Shown here piece after piece: positions 26,806 through 36,195 of a stretch of DNA of 64,000 nt. Made by a program: the position numbers and the translations under genes. Each line of letters begins with the position of its first letter. The first letter of the stretch is position 1. The notes under the pieces are model-generated. The model made no database searches, was not told the origin of the DNA, and saw nothing but the letters and a program-made list of their open reading frames with translations. The DNA comes from Blautia sp. (GTDB taxonomy: Bacteria > Bacillota > Clostridia > Lachnospirales > Lachnospiraceae), in contig JAETNR010000001.1 of the NCBI GenBank assembly GCA_021772055.1, positions 1-64,000 on the forward strand. The letters are read 5' to 3'.

Positions 26806-28188
26806 ATGTTAGAGACAATTACGAATGTCATTAAAAGCGTCGACAGTTTTGTCTGGGGCTGGTGGATGATCATCCTGCTTTTGGGAACCCATGTTTTTAT
26901 GACAATTCGTACAGGATTTATCCAGAGAAAGATTGGAACAGGCATTCGCCTTTCCGTTTCCAAAGATCCGGATGCAGAAGGAGAAGTAAGCCAGTTCGGT
27001 GCTCTTACAACAGCTCTTGCGTCTACGATCGGAACCGGTAATATTATCGGTGTGGGCACAGCCATTGCCCTTGGAGGTCCGGGAGCAGTTCTCTGGTGTT
27101 GGCTTACCGGCGTATTTGGAATTGCGACGAAATACAGTGAGTCTTTGATCGCAGTGAAATACCGGGTAAAAACAAAGGACGGACGTATGCAGGGCGGTGC
27201 CATGTATGCTTTGGAACGAGGCCTGAACATGAGATGGCTTGGCCTGGTCTTTGCGTTTTTCGGGGCGTTTGCATCCTTTGGTATTGGATGTGCCACCCAG
27301 GTAAATGCCATTGCAACTGTATGTCAGGAAAATTTGAATATCACACCTGTGCTGATCGGGATTGTGGTTGCTGTGCTGACGGCGCTGGTAATTTTCGGCG
27401 GCATCAAGTCCATTGCAACTGTATGTGAAAAGCTGGTTCCGTTTATGGCATTTTTTTATGTAGTAGGCTGTGTGATCATCCTGGGAATTAACTATGACTT
27501 TATCATTCCTGCAATTCAGAAAATCTGCCAGCTTGCTTTTACGCCCGGTGCGGCTGCAGGCGGTCTGGTTGGCCGTGGAATCATGATGGCAATGCAGTAT
27601 GGAATCGCAAGAGGTCTGTTCTCCAACGAATCCGGTATGGGTTCCGCGCCCATTGCGGCAGCGGCTGCACAGACCAGGAACCCGGTTCGCCAAGCTTTGG
27701 TGTCCAGTACCGGTACTTTCTGGGATACGGTTGTGGTATGTCTGATGACAGGTCTTGTTTTGGTCACCAGTATCATGAAGAATCCTTCTATTGATATGAG
27801 CACGGTTTCAGACGGCGGTGTTCTTACCACACTGGCATTTCAGCAGATTCCGGTTCTTGGTCCTGTGATTCTTGTGGTAGGTATTATTTCCTTTGCGTAC
27901 TCAACTGTTCTTGGATGGGCTTATTATGGGGAACGCTGTGTGGAGTACTTTGCAGGAAGGAAAGGATTAATTCCCTACCGTGTGATTTATATTGTAGTTG
28001 CAGCGATCGCACCTGTTGTTTCCCTGAACCTGGTGTGGACGATTGCAGATATCCTGAATGCGCTTATGGCAATTCCGAACTTAATTGCCGTATTGCTATT
28101 GTCACCCATTATTGTCAAAGAAACAAAAAAATACATTGACAATCTGGATGCCAAGGATGATACGGATGTACCTGTTGTAGATAAATAA
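26806..28188 (+). CDS. Alanine/glycine:cation symporter (AGCS family)
   Basis: A 460-residue membrane protein with 10-11 hydrophobic segments and AGCS motifs: GALTTALASTIGTGNIIGVGTAIALGGPGAVLWCWLTGVFGIATKYSE near residues 65-115, QGGAMYALERGL, and GIARGLFSNESGMGSAPIAAAAAQTRNPVRQALVS. These carriers import alanine or glycine with sodium. The ribosome site GGGGGAGGA lies eight bases before the ATG. It is monocistronic, with its own promoter, a long leader and a terminator. Confidence 0.93.
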   Translation: MLETITNVIKSVDSFVWGWWMIILLLGTHVFMTIRTGFIQRKIGTGIRLSVSKDPDAEGEVSQFGALTTALASTIGTGNIIGVGTAIALGGPGAVLWCWLTGVFGIATKYSESLIAVKYRVKTKDGRMQGGAMYALERGLNMRWLGLVFAFFGAFASFGIGCATQVNAIATVCQENLNITPVLIGIVVAVLTALVIFGGIKSIATVCEKLVPFMAFFYVVGCVIILGINYDFIIPAIQKICQLAFTPGAAAGGLVGRGIMMAMQYGIARGLFSNESGMGSAPIAAAAAQTRNPVRQALVSSTGTFWDTVVVCLMTGLVLVTSIMKNPSIDMSTVSDGGVLTTLAFQQIPVLGPVILVVGIISFAYSTVLGWAYYGERCVEYFAGRKGLIPYRVIYIVVAAIAPVVSLNLVWTIADILNALMAIPNLIAVLLLSPIIVKETKKYIDNLDAKDDTDVPVVDK

Positions 28189-28200
28189 AAAATATCAGTG

Positions 28201-28247
28201 CCGCTGTCTCGCAGTTTCCGATAAGATCTGCCGGGCAGCGGTTTTTT
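28201..28247 (+). terminator. Intrinsic terminator after the AGCS gene
   Basis: CCGCTG (28201-28206) pairs with CAGCGG (28236-28241), followed by TTTTTT. The loop of 29 bases may form further pairs. Confidence 0.75.
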
Positions 28248-28269
28248 AGGAGATGAAAGGAACAAAAAA

Positions 28270-28758
28270 ATGAACATCAGAAAAGGAACGATTCATGATC
28301 TTAATGCAGTCACGGAGGTGGAGGCCGCCTGTTTTCCTCCTGCGGAAGCAGCAGATAAAAAAACTTTTCAGGAGAGGCTGACTGTATACCCGGAGCATTT
28401 CTGGCTGCTGTTTGATGGGGAAAAGCTGGTATCTTTTGTCAATGGAATGGTAACGGATGAGCCTGATCTGTCAGATGAAATGTATGAAAATGCGCATATG
28501 CATGATCCGGACGGCAGATGGCAGATGATCTTCGGTGTAAATACCATTCCGGCTTTCCGAAGACAGGGATGTGCAGGAGTGCTTCTTCGGCAGGCCATTG
28601 CCGATGCGAAGGAACAGAGGAGAGAGGGGCTTGTGCTTACCTGTAAGGATAAGTTGATTTCTTACTATGAAAAGTTTGGTTTCCGGACAGAAGGAATCTC
28701 CCAATCGGTTCACGGGGGTGCCGTCTGGTATCAGATGCGTCTTGTTTTTCCAAAATGA
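28270..28758 (+). CDS. GNAT family N-acetyltransferase
   Basis: A 162-residue acetyltransferase with the GNAT acetyl-CoA loop in FGVNTIPAFRRQGCAGVLLRQAIADAK and the C-terminal YYEKFGFRTEGIS. It is similar in layout to arylalkylamine-type bacterial GNATs. The acceptor substrate is unknown. The ribosome site AAAGGAAC precedes the ATG. Its stop overlaps the ATG of the pseudouridine synthase gene by four bases (ATGA), so the two are translationally coupled. Confidence 0.85.
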   Translation: MNIRKGTIHDLNAVTEVEAACFPPAEAADKKTFQERLTVYPEHFWLLFDGEKLVSFVNGMVTDEPDLSDEMYENAHMHDPDGRWQMIFGVNTIPAFRRQGCAGVLLRQAIADAKEQRREGLVLTCKDKLISYYEKFGFRTEGISQSVHGGAVWYQMRLVFPK

Positions 28759-29648
28759 GAATCTGGGAAAAAAGAACCGGAAGAGAAGATTCCGGAAAAA
28801 CTCTGGAACATGTTTTAAGGGAGTCAGGCTTTTCGAAAAAGGAAATCAGCCGTCTGAAATTCCGCCGGGAAGGAATGACCATAAACGGAGTACAGGCCAG
28901 AAGTACAGAGATTTTAAAGGAAGGGCAGCGTATCGCCCTGCGGCTGGATGAGGATGTGGAAGCAAACTGTGAAGTAAAGAAAAATTTGCCGGAAATCCAT
29001 ATCTGTTATGAAGACAGTGATGTACTGGTTCTGGATAAACCTTCCGGAATGAGCTGCCACCCGGGCAGAGGACACTTTGATGACAATCTGGGCCTTAGAG
29101 CTCTGGCATATTTAAGGGCAAAAGGGGAAGGAAATACTCTCCGTCTGGTTGGACGGCTGGATAAGGACACCTCGGGCGCTGTGGTTTTTGCGAAGAACCA
29201 GGCTGCGGCCGCGAGACTTTCTAAGCAGCGGCAGGAAGGAACCTTCCATAAAGTTTATAAAGCTCTTGTACACGGTATCCTAAAGCCGGCTGAAGGAAAA
29301 ATTTCATTTCCTCTGGAGCATGTGCCAGGTGAGAAAAACCGCATAAGAGCAGCAGAAGAGGGAAGCGGAGCCAGGGCCCTGACTTTTTATAGGACGCTCC
29401 GTATCTATGATACAGAGATGGGGTCTGTCTCCCTTGTGGACTGTACTTTGGAGACAGGCCGCACCCATCAGATCCGGGTGCATATGGCTTCTTTGGGGCA
29501 TCCGGTCCTTGGGGATCCCTTTTATGGACGTCCGGACGGAGTTTCCCGGCTCTGTCTTCATGCAGAAAAGGCGGTGTTTCGACGGCCTTTCACAGGAGAA
29601 TCTGTCTGTGTGCAGATTTTTTCCCCTTTTTTACCAGATAGACCTTGA
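28755..29648 (+). CDS. RluA-family pseudouridine synthase
   Basis: A 297-residue protein with an N-terminal S4-like RNA-binding segment (LEHVLRESGFSKKEISRLKF) and a catalytic domain with IHICYEDSDVLVLDKPSGMSCHPG and the active-site Asp in GRLDKDTSGAVVFAKN, then LETGRTHQIRVHMASLGHPVLGDPFYG. Such enzymes isomerise uridine in rRNA or tRNA; the target position cannot be read from the sequence. It overlaps the GNAT gene by four bases. No terminator is clear between it and the ppdK promoter. Confidence 0.93.
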   Translation: MRIWEKRTGREDSGKTLEHVLRESGFSKKEISRLKFRREGMTINGVQARSTEILKEGQRIALRLDEDVEANCEVKKNLPEIHICYEDSDVLVLDKPSGMSCHPGRGHFDDNLGLRALAYLRAKGEGNTLRLVGRLDKDTSGAVVFAKNQAAAARLSKQRQEGTFHKVYKALVHGILKPAEGKISFPLEHVPGEKNRIRAAEEGSGARALTFYRTLRIYDTEMGSVSLVDCTLETGRTHQIRVHMASLGHPVLGDPFYGRPDGVSRLCLHAEKAVFRRPFTGESVCVQIFSPFLPDRP

Positions 29649-29673
29649 CTATTTAGAAAGAAGTCTATAAAAT
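29645..29673 (+). promoter_or_regulatory. Promoter of ppdK
   Basis: TTGACT (29645-29650), a 17-base spacer and TAAAAT (29668-29673), overlapping the end of the pseudouridine synthase gene. An alternative -10 TATAAA sits at 29666. Confidence 0.6.
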
Positions 29674-29737
29674 AACTATGTGCGTATAAAACATATTATT
29701 ATGAGTAAAGAACAAAAAATTAGGAGGAAAATGTAAA

Positions 29738-32362
29738 ATGGCAAAATGGGTTTACATGTTTACAGAAGGTAACGCTAATATGAGAAACCTTCTGGGTGGT
29801 AAAGGTGCCAACCTTGCTGAAATGACAAACCTTGGTCTTCCTGTACCTCAGGGCTTCACCATCACAACAGAAGCTTGTACACAGTACTATGAAGACGGAA
29901 GACAGATCAATGACGAGATCATGGATCAGATCATGGAAGCAATCACCAAAATGGAAGGAGTTACCGGAAAGAAATTCGGTGACAAAGAAAATCCTCTGCT
30001 TGTTTCCGTTCGTTCTGGTGCCAGAGCATCTATGCCAGGCATGATGGATACTATCCTGAACCTTGGCTTAAATGAAGAAGTTGTTGAAGTATTAGCAGCA
30101 GGATCCGGCAACCCGCGTTGGGCTTGGGACTGCTACAGAAGATTCATCCAGATGTACTCTGATGTTGTTATGGAAGTTGGTAAGAAATACTTTGAAGAGC
30201 TTATCGACAAAATGAAAGCAGAAAGAGGCGTTACCCTGGACGTTGAATTGACAGCAGACGACCTGAAAGAGCTTGCTAATCAGTTTAAAGCTGAATATAA
30301 AGAAAAAATCGGTGCTGATTTCCCATCTGATCCGAAGGAGCAGTTAATGGGCGCTATCAAAGCCGTATTCCGTTCCTGGGATAACCCGCGTGCAAACGTA
30401 TACCGTCGTGACAACGATATCCCGTATTCCTGGGGTACTGCAGTTAACGTACAGATGATGGCATTCGGTAACATGGGTGATGACTGTGGTACCGGTGTTG
30501 CATTCACCAGAGACCCTGCTACAGGAAACAATGGTCTGTTCGGTGAGTTCCTGACCAATGCTCAGGGCGAGGACGTAGTTGCCGGTGTTCGTACACCTAT
30601 GCACATTTCCGAAATGGAACAGAAATTCCCGGAAGCATTCGTTCAGTTTAAGAACGTTTGCAAGACTCTGGAAGATCACTACAGAGATATGCAGGATATG
30701 GAGTTTACCGTAGAACACGGCAAGCTGTATATGCTTCAGACACGTAACGGTAAGAGAACCGCACAGGCTGCTCTTAAGATTGCCTGCGATCTGGTAGACG
30801 AGGGTATGAGAACTGAAGAAGAAGCAGTTGCAATGATCGATCCCCGTAATCTTGATACCCTGCTGCATCCGCAGTTTGACGCTGCTGCATTAAAAGCTGC
30901 TACACCGATTGGAAAAGGCCTTGGTGCTTCTCCGGGAGCTGCCTGCGGTAAGATCGTATTTACAGCAGATGATGCTGTAGAATGGGCAGAAAGAGGAGAG
31001 AAAGTCGTACTGGTACGTCTTGAGACTTCTCCGGAAGATATTACAGGTATGAAATCCGCACAGGGTATCCTGACTGTTCGCGGTGGTATGACCTCTCACG
31101 CAGCAGTTGTTGCCCGTGGTATGGGTGAGTGCTGTGTATCCGGTTGCAGCGATATTGCTATGGATGAAGAGAATAAGAAATTCACATTGGCTGGCAAAGA
31201 GTTCCATGAAGGAGACTGCATCTCCATTGATGGTACTACAGGTAATATCTACGAAGGAATCATTCCGACTGTAGATGCTACGATTGCTGGTGAGTTTGGC
31301 AGAATCATGGCTTGGGCTGACAAATACAGAACTCTGAAAGTTCGTACAAATGCAGATACTCCGGCTGACGCTAAGAAAGCTGTTGAGCTTGGTGCAGAAG
31401 GTATCGGTCTTTGCCGTACAGAACATATGTTCTTCGGTGAGGGACGTATTGACGCATTCCGTGAAATGATCTGCTCCACAACTGCAGAAGAGAGAGAAGC
31501 AGCACTGGCTAAAGTTCTTCCATATCAGCAGGAAGACTTCGAAGGTCTCTTCGAAGCTCTGGAAGGCAATCCTGTAACGATCCGTTTCCTGGATCCGCCT
31601 CTTCATGAGTTCGTTCCTACTGAGGAAGAAGATATCAAGAAACTTGCAGAAGCACAGGGCAAGACTGTAGAAGAAATCAAGACTGTTATTGAGTCTTTGG
31701 TAGAGTTCAACCCGATGATGGGCCATCGTGGATGCCGTCTGGCAGTTACTTATCCGGAAATTGCCAAGATGCAGACAACCGCAGTTATCCGTGCAGCAAT
31801 CAATGTAAAGAAAGCTCACGCTGACTGGAACATCAAACCAGAAATCATGATTCCGCTTGTAGGCGATATCAAAGAGCTGAAGTATGTGAAGAAATATGTT
31901 GTTGAGACAGCAGATGCTGAAATCGCAGCAGCAGGCGCTGACCTGAAATATGAAGTTGGTACCATGATCGAGATCCCGAGAGCAGCTCTGACTGCAGACG
32001 AGATCGCAAAAGAAGCTGACTTCTTCTGCTTCGGTACAAACGACTTAACCCAGATGACTTACGGATTCTCCCGTGATGACGCTGGTAAGTTCCTGAACGC
32101 TTACTATGACGCTAAGATCTTCGAGAACGATCCATTCGCAAAACTCGACCAGACTGGTGTTGGTAAATTAATGGAAATGGCTATTAAGTTAGGAAAACCG
32201 GTTAACCCGAACCTGCACATCGGTATCTGCGGTGAGCACGGCGGCGACCCGACATCCGTAGAATTCTGCCATAAGATTGGCCTGGACTACGTTTCCTGCT
32301 CACCATTCCGTGTTCCGATTGCAAGACTTGCAGCAGCACAGGCAGCTATCAATAATAAATAA
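29738..32362 (+). CDS. ppdK: Pyruvate, phosphate dikinase
   Basis: An 874-residue enzyme that interconverts pyruvate + ATP + Pi and PEP + AMP + PPi, a key glycolytic step in many anaerobes. It has the N-terminal ATP-grasp domain (GGKGANLAEMTNLGLPVPQGFTI, SVRSGARASMPGMMDTILNLGLN), the central phospho-His in GGMTSHAAVVARGMG (His near residue 453) and the C-terminal TIM barrel with MMGHRGCRL, FFCFGTNDLTQMTYGFSRDDAG and the catalytic Cys in CGEHGG (about residue 830). AGGAGG precedes the ATG. Codon use looks adapted to high expression. It is monocistronic, with a strong terminator. Confidence 0.97.
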   Translation: MAKWVYMFTEGNANMRNLLGGKGANLAEMTNLGLPVPQGFTITTEACTQYYEDGRQINDEIMDQIMEAITKMEGVTGKKFGDKENPLLVSVRSGARASMPGMMDTILNLGLNEEVVEVLAAGSGNPRWAWDCYRRFIQMYSDVVMEVGKKYFEELIDKMKAERGVTLDVELTADDLKELANQFKAEYKEKIGADFPSDPKEQLMGAIKAVFRSWDNPRANVYRRDNDIPYSWGTAVNVQMMAFGNMGDDCGTGVAFTRDPATGNNGLFGEFLTNAQGEDVVAGVRTPMHISEMEQKFPEAFVQFKNVCKTLEDHYRDMQDMEFTVEHGKLYMLQTRNGKRTAQAALKIACDLVDEGMRTEEEAVAMIDPRNLDTLLHPQFDAAALKAATPIGKGLGASPGAACGKIVFTADDAVEWAERGEKVVLVRLETSPEDITGMKSAQGILTVRGGMTSHAAVVARGMGECCVSGCSDIAMDEENKKFTLAGKEFHEGDCISIDGTTGNIYEGIIPTVDATIAGEFGRIMAWADKYRTLKVRTNADTPADAKKAVELGAEGIGLCRTEHMFFGEGRIDAFREMICSTTAEEREAALAKVLPYQQEDFEGLFEALEGNPVTIRFLDPPLHEFVPTEEEDIKKLAEAQGKTVEEIKTVIESLVEFNPMMGHRGCRLAVTYPEIAKMQTTAVIRAAINVKKAHADWNIKPEIMIPLVGDIKELKYVKKYVVETADAEIAAAGADLKYEVGTMIEIPRAALTADEIAKEADFFCFGTNDLTQMTYGFSRDDAGKFLNAYYDAKIFENDPFAKLDQTGVGKLMEMAIKLGKPVNPNLHIGICGEHGGDPTSVEFCHKIGLDYVSCSPFRVPIARLAAAQAAINNK

Positions 32363-32433
32363 CTTCTGGAGTTGACTATTATTGAAGCAATAAAATGAAG
32401 AACCGTTTAAAATCATAGGATTTTGAGCACAGA

Positions 32434-32468
32434 GGGGTTCATCAGATCAACTGATGAACCCCTTTTTT
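32434..32468 (+). terminator. Intrinsic terminator after ppdK
   Basis: GGGGTTCATCAG (32434-32445) and CTGATGAACCCC (32451-32462) form a perfect 12-bp stem with a 5-base loop, followed by TTTTTT. Confidence 0.93.
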
Positions 32469-32508
32469 GCAATGTGGCGACGGATGTGGCGAAAGCTTTT
32501 AACGAATA

Positions 32509-32537
32509 TTGACAGAAAAGCAACTTTTCTATATAAT
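32509..32537 (+). promoter_or_regulatory. Consensus promoter of the REC-HD-GYP operon
   Basis: TTGACA (32509-32514), exactly 17 bases, TATAAT (32532-32537): a full sigma-A consensus, 42 bases before the start codon. Confidence 0.88.
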
Positions 32538-32578
32538 ATTTTTTAGTTTATGCTCCTTTCAGAAAGGATATTGAGGAT

Positions 32579-34120
32579 ATGAATGAACAGAACAGATTTG
32601 TGCAGAAAATTCTTATTGTAGATGATTCTGAAATGAACAGAGATATCCTGTCAGAGATGCTTGGCAACGAGTATGAGATTATTGAGGCGGAAAACGGAGA
32701 AGAGGCTGTAGCAATCCTTCAGCAGCAGAATGCGGTAATTTCTCTGGTATTGTTGGATATTATGATGCCGGTGATGGATGGTTACGAGGTTCTGGCAGTT
32801 ATGAACAGCAACAACTGGATCCAGGACATCCCGGTTATTATGATTTCTTCTGAGTCTTCTACTGCTGTCATTGACCGTGCCTATGAATTGGGTGTGACGG
32901 ATTTTATCAGCAGGCCGTTTGATGCTCTGATCGTACGCAGACGAGTAGTAAATACCATTCTTCTCTATGCAAAGCAGAAGAAACTGGAGGCTATGGTAGC
33001 AGAGCAGATCTACGAAAAAGAGAAGAACAGCAGTCTGATGGTTGCCATTTTAAGTCATATTGTGGAATTCAGAAACGGAGAGAGCGGACTCCATGTGCTT
33101 CATGTGCAGGCATATACGGAAATTATGCTGAAACATCTCGTAAAAATTACAAATAAATATAAGCTTACCAATGATGATATTGCTTTGATCTCGAAGGCAT
33201 CTGCCCTTCATGATATCGGAAAAATATCCATTTCCGATGAAATACTGAATAAGCCTGGGCGGCTTACACAAGAAGAATTTGAAATCATGAAAACCCATTC
33301 TTCTGTAGGAGCATCCATGCTGGGGGATCTTTCTATTTATAAAAATGAACCCCTGGTAAAAGTGGCTTATGAAATTTGCCGCTGGCATCATGAGCGCTAT
33401 GATGGACGGGGATATCCGGACGGACTGAAAGGGGACGAAATTCCCATTTCTGCGCAGATGGTTGCGCTGGCGGATGTATACGATGCGCTGACCAGTGACC
33501 GGGTATATAAAAAAGCATTGTCTCATGAGACTGCTGTGGATATGATACTGAATGGAGAATGCGGTAAATTTAATCCGCTGGTGATGGAATGCTTTAAGCA
33601 TGTTGGGAATAAGCTGAAAGAAGAATCGAAAACGGACGCGGCAGACTACCGTGTGAAAAACCAAATGATCGATGTTACGGACGAAATGCTGCAGCATGAA
33701 GAACTTCTGGCAGCGGAGCGGACGCTGAACATGCTGAAGTATGAACAGATGAAGAACAATTTCTTTGTCTCAATATCCAACGAGTTGTGGTTCGAATATT
33801 CAGAAGGCTCTGATATGGCGATTTTCTCTGCCTATGGAGCGAAGAAGCTTGGCATTAAGGAATATGTGATAAATCCGCTGGAATGTGAAGAACTGCGTTC
33901 TGTCGTCAGCCGGGAGGACTTCGATGCTTTTGTAAAAATGCTGCGTAATACCACACCCGAACAGCCGGTGATACGGTATGACTGTGGCGTGAATTTCTGC
34001 GGAAGCATAGAACCTATGCGGATTATTGCCAGGTCTGTGTGGTCTCCTGAAGAAAATAATAAATTTACCGGTGCAATCGGAAAAATCATACATATTGATG
34101 AGGAAACGGGATCATTATGA
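32579..34120 (+). CDS. Response regulator with HD-GYP phosphodiesterase and C-terminal PAS-like domain
   Basis: A 513-residue protein. Residues about 8-125 form a receiver (ILIVDDSEMNRDIL; phospho-acceptor Asp in LVLLDIMMPVMDGYE near residue 59). Residues about 150-360 form an HD-GYP domain with HDIGKISISDEILNKPGRLTQEEFEIMKTH and HHERYDGRGYPDGLKGDEIP, complete for metal binding, so it should hydrolyse cyclic di-GMP. The final about 120 residues (FFVSISNELWFEY onward) look like a PAS sensor. The gene opens a three-gene operon with an Hpt protein and a TlpA-like lipoprotein. No histidine kinase is beside it. Confidence 0.88.
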   Translation: MNEQNRFVQKILIVDDSEMNRDILSEMLGNEYEIIEAENGEEAVAILQQQNAVISLVLLDIMMPVMDGYEVLAVMNSNNWIQDIPVIMISSESSTAVIDRAYELGVTDFISRPFDALIVRRRVVNTILLYAKQKKLEAMVAEQIYEKEKNSSLMVAILSHIVEFRNGESGLHVLHVQAYTEIMLKHLVKITNKYKLTNDDIALISKASALHDIGKISISDEILNKPGRLTQEEFEIMKTHSSVGASMLGDLSIYKNEPLVKVAYEICRWHHERYDGRGYPDGLKGDEIPISAQMVALADVYDALTSDRVYKKALSHETAVDMILNGECGKFNPLVMECFKHVGNKLKEESKTDAADYRVKNQMIDVTDEMLQHEELLAAERTLNMLKYEQMKNNFFVSISNELWFEYSEGSDMAIFSAYGAKKLGIKEYVINPLECEELRSVVSREDFDAFVKMLRNTTPEQPVIRYDCGVNFCGSIEPMRIIARSVWSPEENNKFTGAIGKIIHIDEETGSL

Positions 34121-34142
34121 GCCAATATAGGAGGAAGGAATT

Positions 34143-34499
34143 ATGACTTTACAGGAATGCTACAGTGCTATTGGAGGGGACTATCAAAGTGTGGTGGGTC
34201 GTCTGATGAATGAACGGATCGTACAGAAATTTGTCTTTAAATTTCTGGATGATTCCAGTTATGATCATCTGATCCGTGCGATGGAAGAGAAAAACTACAG
34301 CGAAGCGTTTCTTGCAGCTCATACGATGAAAGGCGTTTGCCAGAATCTGAGTTTTAACAGCCTGGGTGATTCCAGCAGCCGTCTGACAGAAGCGCTCCGC
34401 GGAGGAAAAAGTGAAGAATACCAGGAACTTCTGGAATTGGTAAAAGGTGACTATGAAAGAACGGTTTTGGCAATCAGAGAACTGCAGGCAGGAGTTTAA
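34143..34499 (+). CDS. Stand-alone Hpt phosphotransfer protein
   Basis: A 118-residue helical protein. The phospho-His is in AAHTMKGVCQNLSFNSLG (near residue 60), the typical HxxKG of Hpt domains, preceded by ALxxxNYSEAFLAAH-type helix. Hpt proteins relay phosphate between a hybrid kinase and a response regulator. It starts 22 bases after the REC-HD-GYP gene with GGAGGAAGG upstream, so the obvious partner is the receiver of that protein. The kinase is elsewhere in the genome. Confidence 0.85.
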   Translation: MTLQECYSAIGGDYQSVVGRLMNERIVQKFVFKFLDDSSYDHLIRAMEEKNYSEAFLAAHTMKGVCQNLSFNSLGDSSSRLTEALRGGKSEEYQELLELVKGDYERTVLAIRELQAGV

Positions 34500-34500
34500 T

Positions 34501-35097
34501 ATGAAACATAAACGGAGAATACTGGTAGCAGTCTGTGCTTTGGCGCTCTTATGCGGATGCTCTGCTGAAAGTACGAAGAATGCAAAAGAGGAGTCCTCGC
34601 AGGAGACTTCCGTAAAAAGCAATCCGTCTGCCTTGGGAAAAGGGGATTCCCTGCCTCTTCCGGTATTTTTTGAGGGACAGGATACCGAAGGCAATGAGGT
34701 GACTTCTGAGATCTTTTCAGAATCCAGATTAACCATGATAAATGTATGGGCAACCTACTGCAGCCCCTGCCTGAATGAAATGCCGGATTTAGGAGAACTT
34801 GCGGATGAATATGCCCGGGAGGACTTTCAGCTGATCGGCGTGGTCAGTGATGTTCTGGAAGAGGATGACCAGGAAAAGATTGATCTGGTAACCGGACTGA
34901 TTGATAAAACAGGTGCGGATTATCCCCATCTGCTCTTAAATGAATCCTTATCTAATGGGCTGCTGGAAGACGTGACTGCAGTTCCCACTACCTTTTTCTT
35001 AAATGAAAAGGGAACGATTCTTGATACGGTTGTTGGTGCAATGGATAAGGATTCCTGGAAACAAACCATAGATGAATTTTTAGATAATATGGAATAA
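34501..35097 (+). CDS. TlpA-like thioredoxin-fold lipoprotein
   Basis: A 198-residue protein with a lipoprotein signal (KRRILVAVCALALLCGC; lipobox LLCGC with the second Cys at about residue 20) and a thioredoxin-fold domain beginning near residue 50: LTMINVWATYCSPCLNEMPDLGELADEY, with active-site CSPC, and the cis-Pro segment TAVPTTFFLNEKG. It should be an envelope thiol-disulfide reductase or a ResA/TlpA-type protein. The ATG follows the Hpt stop by one base. A link between redox state at the surface and the preceding signalling proteins is possible but inferred. Confidence 0.88.
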   Translation: MKHKRRILVAVCALALLCGCSAESTKNAKEESSQETSVKSNPSALGKGDSLPLPVFFEGQDTEGNEVTSEIFSESRLTMINVWATYCSPCLNEMPDLGELADEYAREDFQLIGVVSDVLEEDDQEKIDLVTGLIDKTGADYPHLLLNESLSNGLLEDVTAVPTTFFLNEKGTILDTVVGAMDKDSWKQTIDEFLDNME

Positions 35098-35110
35098 TGG
35101 AAGAGAGAAA

Positions 35111-35142
35111 AGAGCCGGGCTTTTTTGAGACCCGGCTCTTTC
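35111..35142. terminator. Bidirectional terminator
   Basis: AGAGCCGGG (35111-35119) pairs with CCCGGCTCT (35131-35139), between convergent genes; it is followed by TTTC on the plus strand and by CTTTTC on the minus strand. Confidence 0.8.
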
Positions 35143-35149
35143 ATGAAAA

Positions 35150-36139
35150 TCAGGAAAGGACCTCGTTTTTCAGCTCCTGTCCGTTCATAAAGGCATATGC
35201 ATTCTGAAGCGTGGTTTCTGCAATGTTTGTTAAAGCTTCCTCTGTAAAAAATCCCTGGTGGGAAGTCATAGTAACATTGGGAAAGGAGAGAAGCCTTTGA
35301 ATGGTAGAACTTGGAAGGATTCGTTCGGACATATCTTCATAAACAAAATCCGTTTCTTCTTCATATACGTCAAGTCCAACCGCAAAGAATTTTTGATCGC
35401 GGATACCGCTGATAAGGTCGTCTGTTTTGATGAGCCCACCCCTGGAGGTGTTTACCAGGATCACGCCATCTTTCATTTTTGCAATGGTTTCTTCCCGGAT
35501 GATATGCCTGGTCTCCTTGGTAAGAGGGCAGTGAAGGCTGATGAGGTCACTGGCCGAAAGCAGTTCGTCCAGGGATACGTATTTCATAAAATCCAGTTCC
35601 TGATCAGGATAAAGATCATAGGCGATGACGCTCATGCCGAATCCCCGGCAGATCCGTGCCATGGCAAGGCCAATCTTGCCTGTACCGATAATTCCGGCTG
35701 TCTTCTGATAGAGATTGACGCCCATAAGGCCGCTGAGCGCAAAATTGTTTTCCCGGCATTTGATGTAAGCTTTATGTGTATGGCGGTTTGCAGTAAGAAC
35801 CAGAGCCATGGCGTGCTCTGCCACTGCCTCCGGAGAGTAGCCCGGAACACGGAGAACCTTCATGCCGTATTTTTTTGCAGTTTCAAGATCCACGTTATTA
35901 TAACCTGCACAGCGCATCAGAATAAGGCGAATGCCATACTGATGAAGCTTTTCGATCACGGCAGTCCCGAGATCCGCGTTTACGAAGGCACAGATACCGT
36001 CGTAACCCTGGGAAAGGGAAGCGGTTTCCGGGCAGATATTTGCCTCAATGAACGTAAATTCCATCCCGGGATACCTGGGAAAAAGCTTCCGGAAAAACTG
36101 TTCGTCATAATTTTTTGCACCGTAAAATAGAATTTTCAT
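35150..36139 (-). CDS. D-2-hydroxyacid dehydrogenase (D-lactate dehydrogenase-like)
   Basis: A 329-residue NAD-dependent enzyme of the LdhA type. It shows the substrate-side LILMRCAGYNNVDL, PGYSPEAVAEHAMALVL, the NAD loop GIIGTGKIGLAMARICRGFGM, the catalytic Arg in NTSRGGLI, Glu in DVYEEE, and His in SHQGFFTEEA. It most likely reduces pyruvate to D-lactate or acts on a related 2-ketoacid. The ribosome site GAGGAG lies about ten bases upstream. It is transcribed divergently from the barstar-like gene. Confidence 0.9.
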   Translation of the reverse strand: MKILFYGAKNYDEQFFRKLFPRYPGMEFTFIEANICPETASLSQGYDGICAFVNADLGTAVIEKLHQYGIRLILMRCAGYNNVDLETAKKYGMKVLRVPGYSPEAVAEHAMALVLTANRHTHKAYIKCRENNFALSGLMGVNLYQKTAGIIGTGKIGLAMARICRGFGMSVIAYDLYPDQELDFMKYVSLDELLSASDLISLHCPLTKETRHIIREETIAKMKDGVILVNTSRGGLIKTDDLISGIRDQKFFAVGLDVYEEETDFVYEDMSERILPSSTIQRLLSFPNVTMTSHQGFFTEEALTNIAETTLQNAYAFMNGQELKNEVLS

Positions 36140-36195
36140 AAATACATGCTCCTCTCTGGAATAATAGGGAAAACTGTGCTAAACTGTTTGATAAA

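Noticed and set aside
30344-31819. Two long minus-strand frames (174 and 309 codons) inside ppdK
   Set aside because: They are antisense shadows of a highly expressed gene with biased codon use; no ribosome site, no recognisable domain, and Cys/Ser/Phe-rich nonsense composition.
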